Shown here: piece after piece, positions 1 to 7,017 of the stretch
Position numbering within the stretch: position 1 is the first letter of the stretch
Layout of the letters: the number at the start of each line of letters is the position of its first letter
Source of the DNA: an uncultured Thermoanaerobacteraceae bacterium
GTDB taxonomy: Bacteria > Bacillota > DSM-12270 > Thermacetogeniales > Thermacetogeniaceae
DNA: 8,589 nt
Assembly (NCBI GenBank): GCA_937914965.1
Contig: CALGIY010000206.1
Coordinates: forward strand, 1 to 8,589
Direction of reading: 5' to 3'
Notes under the pieces: generated by a model
What the model was told of the DNA's origin: nothing
Database searches by the model: none
What the model saw: only the letters and a program-made list of their open reading frames with translations
Program-made: the position numbers and the translations under genes

Positions 1-557
1 TCACGTCGCTCAACAGGATCCATGATTTGTTTTTGTAAAAGACGTCGTAGTTCGCCGAATAAAACCGCAAGTTCTCCGTATTCTGGCCCAATAAGCTGTT
101 CCAGTGTCTCCCTCAGTCTTCTGGCAAATAAGGGGCTGTTACCCCCTGTAGAAATACTGATGCATAAAGGTCCCCTGCGTACCACTGATGGAACGAAGAA
201 AGTGCTTAACTCCGGGTTGTCCACCACATTAACAGGGATACAGAGAGCCTCACAGTATCCTGCTATTTTCCTGTTTAATTCTGCGTTGTCTGTTGCACTG
301 ATTACTAGATACACTCCATCTAGATCACCTTGCTCAAACACACGCTTAAGATAATCGATTCTCCCCCTGCGTACCTCTTCTGTCAATTCCTCTGTTATAT
401 CTGGGCTAACAAGTCGCACCTCAGCCCCACATTCCAGCAGGTTTGCAACCTTTCTGGCGGCGACACTACCCCCGCCAACAACCAGACAGCATCTCCCCTG
501 TAGTTTTAAGGTAACAGGATAAAAACTATCCTGAACCAATACAACATCCCGCTCCAT
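1..557 (-). CDS. Precorrin-2 dehydrogenase / sirohydrochlorin ferrochelatase (Met8/CysG N-domain type), 3'-truncated by the window edge
   Basis: This enzyme oxidises precorrin-2 to sirohydrochlorin with NAD+ and, in Met8/CysG-type members, inserts Fe2+ to give siroheme; it acts in the cytoplasm. Translating the minus strand from the ATG at 557 gives 185 open codons to the edge. The N-terminus has a Rossmann nucleotide-binding motif VVGGGSVAARK (residues 26-36). The family motif NVVDNPE follows (110-116), where D113 aligns with the catalytic Asp of CysG/Met8. Next come VPSVVRRG (122-129) and ISTGGNSPLFARRLRE (135-150). A GAAGGGG ribosome site lies 10 bases before the ATG. Family members are about 200-220 residues, so only a short C-terminal tail is probably missing. 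Whether a CysG-like methyltransferase domain follows cannot be seen. It lies 80 bases downstream of fdhE in the same direction and may begin a siroheme/haem cluster. It could be a dehydrogenase only (SirC-like); sequence alone does not settle chelatase activity. Confidence 0.93.
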   Translation of the reverse strand, partial: MERDVVLVQDSFYPVTLKLQGRCCLVVGGGSVAARKVANLLECGAEVRLVSPDITEELTEEVRRGRIDYLKRVFEQGDLDGVYLVISATDNAELNRKIAGYCEALCIPVNVVDNPELSTFFVPSVVRRGPLCISISTGGNSPLFARRLRETLEQLIGPEYGELAVLFGELRRLLQKQIMDPVERR

Positions 558-637
558 CTTGTAATTTCCCCTTCACTGTACTTTTCGAAAAATATTTCAC
601 ATCTTTTACTCAGAATAATAATCGATTAGTAATTCTG

Positions 638-1453
638 CTATATCAACTTCTCTTCTTGCCCACCATAACCTTCCCTCCGGGCAAGAAGATCCAGAACTAC
701 TGTTTTAACATCTTCTAGAACCCATTCATCATGAGTTGCGGCTTTTTTTGCGTTAAATGTCTTTAAATAGCCATGGCACTGCTCACAGAGAAAAACCTCA
801 TACCCAGGTACTTCAGCGACCTCGAAATACTTGATGTTTTTGTGATCCTCGTTTTCGCACCAGGAGCAGACCAAAAAACGATAAAGCCATTCCTTTCCAC
901 AGAAAGGACAGATTAACATTCTTTTTCCATCTTCCTGACGCAGGTAAGAAAGATTTGCCTTTTCACCGCAAACAGGGCAATAACTGCGCTGCCACCGCTC
1001 ATCCCCTACTTCAGGTGGTAGTAGGGAAACATACTTCTCCAGGAAAGGCCGCAGTGCCTGCCGAACAATGAAGTTGAACAGAACTTGTTCATCTTGGGAA
1101 AAACCTTCTGCAGAAAAGCCCTCTAGGTGTCCCGCGCTTAGAAACTCTTCATAAAACTGAACAGTCACCCCGTCGATGAAACTCTTAATCTTATCAACCT
1201 GCTCTTTTTTCGCTGGCTGGTTTTTAGTGATTAAACCATAAATATTATCAACTAACTTTGAACAAAGATCGGCGTCCAAAGCCGGCAGGTTGTATTTTAG
1301 TAAAACTGCGCCATTTTCAGTGTGCTGTTTCCTCTCATCTTCTGAAAATGAAGGCACAGGTTGTACAACTTTTAAGGAATACACCTTCTTCAGTTCCAGT
1401 AAATCAGCAAACAACTGAAAGGCCTGTTTCATAACAACATCAACCTCTGACAT
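638..1453 (-). CDS. fdhE: FdhE, formate dehydrogenase maturation/accessory protein
   Basis: FdhE is a cytoplasmic accessory protein needed for activity of Tat-exported, FdnG-type formate dehydrogenases. In E. coli it binds the catalytic subunit and is an iron-binding rubredoxin-like protein. The 271-residue product has a helical, poorly conserved N-terminal half and a C-terminal half with four CxxC pairs: C159/C162, C182/C185, C196/C199 and C223/C226. The family segments around CPFCGKEW (182-189) and CEQCHGYLKTF (223-233) are clear. The ATG at 1453 is supported by AAGGAGGG with a 6-base spacer. The gene follows fdnI in the same direction but is separated from it by an intrinsic terminator. 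It therefore probably depends on read-through or on a promoter I could not identify. Length fits the family, which in enterobacteria is about 300 residues. Identification is strong from the CxxC pattern and from its place next to fdnGHI. Confidence 0.95.
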   Translation of the reverse strand: MSEVDVVMKQAFQLFADLLELKKVYSLKVVQPVPSFSEDERKQHTENGAVLLKYNLPALDADLCSKLVDNIYGLITKNQPAKKEQVDKIKSFIDGVTVQFYEEFLSAGHLEGFSAEGFSQDEQVLFNFIVRQALRPFLEKYVSLLPPEVGDERWQRSYCPVCGEKANLSYLRQEDGKRMLICPFCGKEWLYRFLVCSWCENEDHKNIKYFEVAEVPGYEVFLCEQCHGYLKTFNAKKAATHDEWVLEDVKTVVLDLLARREGYGGQEEKLI

Positions 1454-1493
1454 TGCTTTCCCTCCTTGTTATTTTCTGGTTCATATAAAATAA

Positions 1494-1523
1494 AAAGAGG
1501 GGGCATGATCAAACCCCCTCTTT
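1494..1523 (-). terminator. Intrinsic terminator after fdnI
   Basis: Two 10-base arms, AAAGAGGGGG (1494-1503) and CCCCCTCTTT (1514-1523), pair perfectly around a 10-base loop. Read on the minus strand, the hairpin is followed by a T-rich run (TTTTTATTTTA, about 1486-1496), the standard layout of a Rho-independent terminator. It starts 12 bases after the fdnI stop and ends about 40 bases before the fdhE start. The plus-strand side has only a short T-run (TTTATTT), so termination of minus-strand transcripts is the natural reading. It would cap the fdnGHI transcript and lower fdhE expression. Confidence 0.88.
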
Positions 1524-1535
1524 ATTTGGATTTAT

Positions 1536-2192
1536 TTATTCATCTTCTCCATAAGTTTCATTGTACCAATTGGTATGATGGTGTTTTGCCCAACTGGCTC
1601 TTACTGTACCATCTCCGAACATGGCCCAGAAAGACTCTCCAGACCCGGGGTGCAGGGAACCGAGATAGGCGTGGAACATCAACTGCATTGTACCCAAGAT
1701 CCAGCAGAGATCATGGACGGGATAAGCTATGGATACCAGCCATAAGGGGAAACTCTCTGCAAACCACATTATAACCCCACTTACGCCGATAAAAAAGCAA
1801 ACAGTAGGGAAGAAGAAAGAGTTGAACTTCTGCCCTGCATTAACCCTGTCCTGGGGCGGCATATTAACCTTGAGCCCAATCAGGTCAAAGGGGAACATCA
1901 TCATAAATTTGATTTCATTCGATCCCCACCGAGCAGCTTCCTTCATCCAACCAAAGAAACTTTCTGGCTTGTACAGCAGACCAAACAAGGGTACTGCACC
2001 AAAAATTACTGCAAAAAGCCTGTGCAGAAAATTGGCTCCATTTGCTCCCCCGAAAACCGGCTTCAACCATTCAAACCAACCGCTGAACATCACAAGTCCC
2101 GTAAACAACAGGGTAAACCAGCAAATGGTATGGGACCAATGAGTAAGACGTGCACCTAAAGTAGTCTTAACAACTCTTTTTTCTTCAACCAT
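1536..2192 (-). CDS. fdnI: FdnI-type cytochrome b556 (gamma) subunit of formate dehydrogenase
   Basis: This is the membrane cytochrome b subunit that takes electrons from the FdnH iron-sulfur chain and reduces menaquinone. The 218-residue product has four hydrophobic spans (about 21-40, 57-74, 126-145 and 153-178). The expected four haem-ligand histidines are present: H18 in LTHWSH, H57 in FLHRLF, H160 in PVHDLC and H174 in MFHAYL. The first two fall at the same numbers as in E. coli FdnI, and the 14-residue spacing of the last pair is also the same. The C-terminal HPGSGESFWAMFGDG segment is typical of the family. I chose ATG 2192 because a GAGGGGGAGAG ribosome site (2198-2208) precedes it at good spacing; a TTG 33 bases further upstream has no such support. 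The start overlaps the fdnH stop by 8 bases, suggesting translational coupling. Confidence 0.96.
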   Translation of the reverse strand: MVEEKRVVKTTLGARLTHWSHTICWFTLLFTGLVMFSGWFEWLKPVFGGANGANFLHRLFAVIFGAVPLFGLLYKPESFFGWMKEAARWGSNEIKFMMMFPFDLIGLKVNMPPQDRVNAGQKFNSFFFPTVCFFIGVSGVIMWFAESFPLWLVSIAYPVHDLCWILGTMQLMFHAYLGSLHPGSGESFWAMFGDGTVRASWAKHHHTNWYNETYGEDE

Positions 2193-2985
2193 CGAGACTC
2201 TCCCCCTCGTGAGCTTCCTTTCCAACCCCGAGAAAACGGGTGGAGAAGAAGCTGAAAACTGACACTGCCCCAGTAAGGGCGATCAACCACGGGAAGTAGG
2301 GTTTGATGATATCCTGCCAGGCATGAATAACAGTACCAACCTTGGGGTTTTCCTCAAACCCATATTTACTGGGCTCATCAGCCAATACATAAAGAATATT
2401 GGTGCCTCCGGCTTGGGTTTCACCGTATACATTGGCTTTTGGATACTTCCCTATAATATCACTTACGCGCTTTTTGGCTAGTGCAAGGAGTTCATCACGG
2501 TCCCCATATTGGAGAGCTCCCGTTATGCAGGCCTTCACACAGGCTGGAAGTTCTCCCTCAGCAGTCCGTTCAGTACAAAGAGAGCATTTAGTCTCTTTAT
2601 CGGTTTCCCTGTTATAGCGCGGTATATGGAAGGGACAAGCAGCAGCACAATACTGGCATCCGACACATTTGTCATTATCCCTTACTACAGCACCGGTATC
2701 TGTTATCGAGATTGCCTTCTGAGGGCAGACCTTCAAGCAAGCCGGATCTAGACAGTGCATGCACTGGCGCTTAGCAAAGTACCATTGAATCTGGCCCTCT
2801 TCTTCATATTCGTGGAAGGAGATGATGGTCAAGGTGTTGCCGGTCAGATCAGGTACTGTTTGGTAGGTACCCTTGAACCTGGTCTGTTCGGCAGGAAGCT
2901 GGTTCCACTGTTTGCAAGCCACCACACATCCCCGGCAGCCTATGCATTTAGTGGTATCAACAAGATATCCTTTCGTCTTGGCCAA
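2185..2985 (-). CDS. fdnH: FdnH-type iron-sulfur (beta) subunit of formate dehydrogenase
   Basis: This subunit wires electrons from the molybdenum/tungsten active-site subunit to the cytochrome b subunit through four [4Fe-4S] clusters. The 266-residue protein contains 16 cysteines in four groups: C14/17/20/24, C75/78/83/87, C107/110/113/117 and C134/137/149/153. One C-terminal hydrophobic span (about 232-251) anchors it in the membrane, as in FdnH. It has no signal peptide of its own. In the family it is exported by the Tat route as a passenger with the catalytic subunit, and I infer the same here. Translation starts at a TTG directly after the fdnG TAA, with zero bases between. The ribosome site AAGGGGGTG (2992-3000) lies inside the end of fdnG, 8 bases upstream. 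No in-frame ATG lies before the first cluster motif, so the TTG is well supported. Confidence 0.96.
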   Translation of the reverse strand: MAKTKGYLVDTTKCIGCRGCVVACKQWNQLPAEQTRFKGTYQTVPDLTGNTLTIISFHEYEEEGQIQWYFAKRQCMHCLDPACLKVCPQKAISITDTGAVVRDNDKCVGCQYCAAACPFHIPRYNRETDKETKCSLCTERTAEGELPACVKACITGALQYGDRDELLALAKKRVSDIIGKYPKANVYGETQAGGTNILYVLADEPSKYGFEENPKVGTVIHAWQDIIKPYFPWLIALTGAVSVFSFFSTRFLGVGKEAHEGESLDG

Positions 2986-5900
2986 TTAATTCACCCCCTT
3001 GTGGATATTACACAAGAATGCTTTATACTCCGGTGTATTAGAGTTGGCACAGCCGATATGTGGTGTCAGGCGGTTGGCAGGGTCACCCTTGGCAATACCC
3101 TGGAAACCGTAATGCCACAAAAGCCCGATCTCGTGGTACAATTTACCGTTAATCTTGAATGGCTTTAATCGAGGTGTTACACAAGCAATAGCCTTTACCT
3201 TTCCCCGAGCGGATTCGATGGTCACGACATCACCATTGACAATACTTTTTTCCGCCCCTAGTTCATTGCTGATCTCAACAAAAACATTGGGCATCAGTTC
3301 AGCTAGCCAGGGGGTATTACGGGTCATTATACCGGCCTGCCAGTGCTCAACAACCCGGTAGGTGGTCGCTATAATCGGGTATTTGTCAGCTTTACCCTTT
3401 TGGTTCATTGGAGTATCCCAGATCTTCGCCGCCGGGTTGAACTGTACTGAAGATAATGAATGCTCAACCGGACTCTCCCAGGGCTCATAGTGTTCTGGGA
3501 AGGGACCGTCGGCCATCTTGGCGAATAGTCCACCCACACCGTCATCTTTCATGATGTAGGGTTTGCAGCCATCGGGGTCTGTCGGTGCATTTTTAACGAT
3601 AAAATCAGGTACATCGATGCTGTCCCAGTTGCCGACCTTTCCTGTCTTCTCATCGACCTTGTTGGAGTCCCACCAGATGACCTTCTTATCATCACACCAT
3701 GGCTTACCAGCAGCGTCAGCAGAGCACCTGTTGTAAACAATCCTCCTGTTGGCCGGCCAGGCAAAGGACCACTTGGGATAGATGCCGATTCCAGACGGGT
3801 CTTTGGTGTCACGTAATTTCGTCTTATTGGCCTCCTCTGTGTACATGCCAGAGTAAATCCAGACACCACAGGAAGTAGTCCCATCGTCCTTAAGATCCGC
3901 AAACTTGGGCATCAATTTCCCAGTCGTCAGGTCATAGCCATTGATCTCCCGCTGTACCTCATCAAGCAATTTAGCCTCATCATGTTCAGTATAGTTCCAA
4001 ACCAACTCTTGAATCGGTTTATCCTTGGCTTCAGTGCTGTTTTTATATAATCCCCGGACCCTCTTGCCGATTTCATAGAAGATCTCCAGATCACCCATCG
4101 CTTCGCCTACTGGTTCCACAGCCTTCCAGCGGAACTGAACCCAGCGCCCGCTGTTGGTAATGGTCCCAGCCTTCTCATAGGATGCGGCTGCAGGCAGGAA
4201 GAAAACCTCGGTTTTGATCTTTTTCGGGTCAGCACCTGCTTCTTCCTTCCAGAAGGCTGCTGTTTCTGTTTCGAAGAGGTCTGCGGCCACCATCCAATCA
4301 AGATTTTCCAGAGCTTTTGTTTCCTTGTTAGCATCTGGACCGCTGACATATGGGTTGGCACCGAAAACAAAAACTCCCTTGACGATGCCGTCATACATCG
4401 CTTCGAACATGCCGATATGTGTATAGTTGCGATCTGTACGCCGCTTAGGCAAATAGTCATAACAGAAATCATTTTCTTTGGTGGCGACATCCCCGTAATA
4501 AGACTTCATCATACTTACCAGCCATTTAGGGGTATTTACCTTGAAGCCTGCTTTCGGTGTTTCCTTCTTCAAGTAGCCAGCAAGATCTACATAAGCCGGG
4601 TCATTGGACGGGGCACCCATATACCCGGTTAGGACATGCATCAGTAAGCCCATATCGCAGGCACCCTGTACATTGGACTCACCACGCATGGCGTTAACTC
4701 CGCCGCCCGGTACTCCAATATTGCCCAGCAGCAGCTGGAGAACAGCAAAAATTCTCACATTCTCGGAACCAACCGAATGCTGGGTAGTACCCATGGCATA
4801 CATAATGGTACCAGATTTATCTGGTACACCAGTAGCTGCATAAGCTTCAGCTACCTTGAGGAATAGGTCCTTGGGTGTTCCTGTAGTCTTACAAACTGTA
4901 TCTACATCGTAACGAGAATAATGTTTCTTCATCAACTGGAAAACACACCGTGGGTTTTCCAGTGTGGGGTCCTTCAGCGGGTTTCCATCAGCATCTGTTT
5001 TATAATTCCAGGTGCTCTGGTCATATTTACGCTTTTCTGGATCATAGCCGCTGAAAAGACCATCCTTGAAATCAAAACCATCGTCGATAATAAATGGAGC
5101 ATTGGTATAGTTTGCTACATAATCGTGGAAATAAAGATTATTCTCAAAAATGTAGTTGATCATTCCCCCAACAAATGCGATATCCGTTCCTGAGCGCAGT
5201 GGCGCATAAAGATCAGATCTTGCTGAGGTCCTACAAAAACGTGGATCGACATGAATAATTTTGGCCCCTCTTGTTTCTTTGGCTTTCATCAACCATTTAA
5301 AAGACATAGGATGGTTTTCTGCTGCGTTGCTTCCCATAATCAGGGCGCAATCAGTATTTCTCAAGTCAACCCAATGGTTTGTCATTACACCTCTACCAAA
5401 TGATGGTGCCAGACCGGCAACCGTCGATCCGTGTCAGAGGCGTGCGCAGTGCTCGACATAAACAAGGCCGAGACCACGCGCCAGTTTTGAATAGAGATAA
5501 CACTCCTCATTATCCAAGGCCGCTCCCCCTAAAGTGGCGATGGCATCGGTCCTGTTCACTGTCATCTCTAATTCTTTTTCGGCACCAGTTTCGTCTTTAG
5601 TTTTAACCTTTTCTTTCGTGATAAAGGTCTCGTCCCGAGTCTTTTTTACTCTCTTTGCAATTTGATTGTAGACCCAGTCCCAATCTTTTTCCTCCCATTG
5701 GTCACTGTACGGTGCCCTGTAAAGGGGTTTACGCATACGCCGCGGATTATCGTGAAGCTGGTAAACTGATGCTCCCTTCGCACATGTGGAACCTTGGTTG
5801 ATGGGGTGATCAGGATCCCCCTCGGTATTAATCACCTTTCCATCTGCTGCGTAAACAACCACGCCGCAGCCACACCCACAGTAAGGACAAATCGAAGGTA

Positions 5901-6030
5901 CCGGCTTAATGTTCTTAATCCGGAAGGTCCCCGACTGCGCCATTGCAGGTGTGAGATCAAAACCAAGGACCGGCAGGGTAGCAACCGCGGCGCCTGAGAT
6001 CTTCAGAAATTCGCGCCTCGTTACTTTCAC
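2986..6030 (-). CDS. fdnG: FdnG-type formate dehydrogenase catalytic (alpha) subunit, selenocysteine-containing, Tat-exported
   Basis: This subunit oxidises formate to CO2 at a bis-MGD molybdenum or tungsten centre and passes electrons to FdnH; the Tat signal places it outside the membrane. It is one gene read through an in-frame UGA (5434-5436): an upstream part from 6030, Sec at residue 199, then HGSTVAGLAPSFGRGV and the remaining 799 codons to the TAA at 2986. The full product is 1014 residues, against 1015 for E. coli FdnG, whose Sec is residue 196. Residues 4-10 form the twin-arginine motif TRREFLK, with a hydrophobic stretch and a likely cleavage after AMA (29-31). C48, C51, C55 and C83 bind a [4Fe-4S] cluster. 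Molybdopterin-family segments such as RSGTDIAF and the C-terminal NSNTPEYKAFLCNI are clear. I prefer the GTG at 6030 because GAGG lies 6 bases upstream; the GTG at 6042 overlaps its own AAGGAG site. An in-frame stop at 6061-6063 bounds any earlier start. Confidence 0.97.
5405..5422 (-). promoter_or_regulatory. SECIS apical hairpin (SelB-binding element) in fdnG
   Basis: The minus-strand RNA GGUUGCCGGUCUGGCACC folds as GGU, a bulged U, GCC, loop GGUCU, then GGC and ACC. The bulged U and the GGUCU loop are the features SelB recognises in the E. coli fdhF SECIS. The hairpin starts 11 bases after the UGA, the same distance as in fdhF. Compared with the E. coli form it has one extra C-G pair closing a five-base loop. 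It lies inside the coding frame and would recruit SelB with Sec-tRNA. Confidence 0.9.
5434..5436 (-). other. UGA selenocysteine codon of fdnG
   Basis: The codon is TGA on the minus strand. It sits exactly where FdnG and FdhF proteins carry their active-site Sec, between CARL and HGSTVAGLAP, and is followed by the conserved His. Homology runs on in the same frame on both sides with no insertion or deletion. A hairpin of SECIS form begins 11 bases downstream. I read it as Sec, not as a nonsense mutation. Confidence 0.96.
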
Positions 6031-6222
6031 CGCGTTCCTCACTCCTTCGAAAATAAATATTTAAAATTTGAGATAAATTACGTTATTTCTTAAATATCAC
6101 CCTCCTCTTGTGAAATATTTCATTAAATCATCAATTTAAACAGCAACACTTTTGATTCCTCAAAATACTATTTCTCTATTGCTTAAATAATTCCTGCTAT
6201 TGCACAATGGAAAAATAAATGT
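6031..6222 (-). promoter_or_regulatory. AT-rich leader between tatC and fdnG with inverted repeats; candidate promoter/operator region
   Basis: This 192-base gap is the longest non-coding stretch in the window and the only one of promoter size before fdnG. It holds three close inverted repeats: TTTTGA-N4-TCAAAA (6150-6165), TTAAAT-N5-ATTTAA (6123-6139) and the 12-base palindrome TGAAATATTTCA (6111-6122). A weak sigma-A-like pair in the minus direction, TTGAGG (6158-6163) and TTTAAA (6135-6140) with a 17-base spacer, overlaps the first two repeats. I saw no good terminator after tatC. The assignment as control region is inference; AT-rich DNA produces short palindromes by chance. Confidence 0.4.
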
Positions 6223-6993
6223 TCAACCCTCTTCACTGGCCAGTTCCTTGTACTTATTACCCTTTTTTTTCGCTACCACCTTTGCCACCAGAATGCCAAC
6301 CTCATAAAGAATCAGCATGGGAGCCGCCATAATCGACTGCGACAAGGGATCAGGACCAGGTGTTAGTACTGCACCGAGAATAAAAATAATCACAATGGCG
6401 TATTTCCTGTTACGCATTAATAACTGAGGGGTAAGTACACCAATGCTGGTAAGAAAGTATACCACCAGCGGAAATTCAAAAATTAACCCACAGGGGATCA
6501 GAAAAGCAAGTGTAAAGGAAAGATATTTACTGATTGTGAGCATTGGTTCAAATTCGCTGGCCAGCTTGATTAACACATAAACTGCCATAGGAAATAAGGT
6601 ATAGTATGCAAAAACAACACCGCCAATAAACAGAATAATAGAAATTGGAACCAGTTTGTATATATATTTTTTTTCGTTAGGGTAAAGAGCTGGCACTACA
6701 AAGCGCCACACCTGCCAAATTATAACTGGGGTAGCAAATAGAGTGCCCGTCAAAAAAGCGACCTTAAAATACGTAAAGATTCCCTCAGTAATGGCAGTAT
6801 AAACCGGTTTAATTCCTTGTGCAGTGAGGGGTTTGGTAATTACAGCTATGATCTGTTCAATAAAAGCAAAGGAGATGATACTGGTAACCACAATTGCAAT
6901 TAGAGAAATAATAATAGTTTTTCTAAGCTGCTCCAAATGCTGCAGGATGCTCATCGCTTGCTGCTCTTTGTCTGGTACACTACTACTGCCCAT
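6223..6993 (-). CDS. tatC: TatC, twin-arginine translocase receptor subunit
   Basis: TatC is the polytopic membrane protein that recognises RR signal peptides and, with TatA/TatB, exports folded proteins. The product (256 residues from the ATG at 6993) opens with the cytoplasmic N-terminal motif MSILQHLEQLRK (14-25), followed by six hydrophobic spans (about 26-44, 75-95, 112-135, 157-180, 198-211 and 217-238). Family signatures visible are FVVPALYPNEKKY (98-110, containing the conserved Glu), FIGGVVFAYYTLFP (122-135) and LTPGPDPLSQ (210-219). Start choice is uncertain. GGGGG (7003-7007) lies 9 bases before ATG 6993 but abuts ATG 7002; MSILQHL at 6954 is also possible. It starts 24 bases after hepT. 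No tatA is visible here and it must lie elsewhere. The Tat-dependent FdnG is the next gene, so it is a likely client. Confidence 0.96.
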   Translation of the reverse strand: MGSSSVPDKEQQAMSILQHLEQLRKTIIISLIAIVVTSIISFAFIEQIIAVITKPLTAQGIKPVYTAITEGIFTYFKVAFLTGTLFATPVIIWQVWRFVVPALYPNEKKYIYKLVPISIILFIGGVVFAYYTLFPMAVYVLIKLASEFEPMLTISKYLSFTLAFLIPCGLIFEFPLVVYFLTSIGVLTPQLLMRNRKYAIVIIFILGAVLTPGPDPLSQSIMAAPMLILYEVGILVAKVVAKKKGNKYKELASEEG

Positions 6994-7017
6994 AGTAATC
7001 ATCCCCCAAGGTGGCTA

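Noticed and set aside
22..354. Plus-strand open frame of 110 codons at the left end
   Set aside because: It lies wholly opposite the precorrin-2 dehydrogenase gene, has low-complexity composition and no recognisable family; it is a shadow frame.
1466..2142. Plus-strand frames opposite fdnI (102 and 137 codons)
   Set aside because: They overlap each other and a strongly conserved gene on the other strand, and one starts through the terminator hairpin; no domain signal.
3549..4490. Additional minus-strand frames within fdnG (117 and 127 codons)
   Set aside because: They are out-of-frame readings of conserved fdnG sequence with no independent ribosome site or domain.
5434..5436. In-frame stop in fdnG read as a disabling nonsense mutation (pseudogene)
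   Set aside because: The codon is UGA at the known Sec position, followed by His and by a SECIS hairpin, with intact homology on both sides and intact fdnH, fdnI and fdhE.
6200..6209. ATTGCACAAT near the tatC stop as a terminator
   Set aside because: The arms are only four bases and no T-run follows directly, so it cannot be called a terminator.
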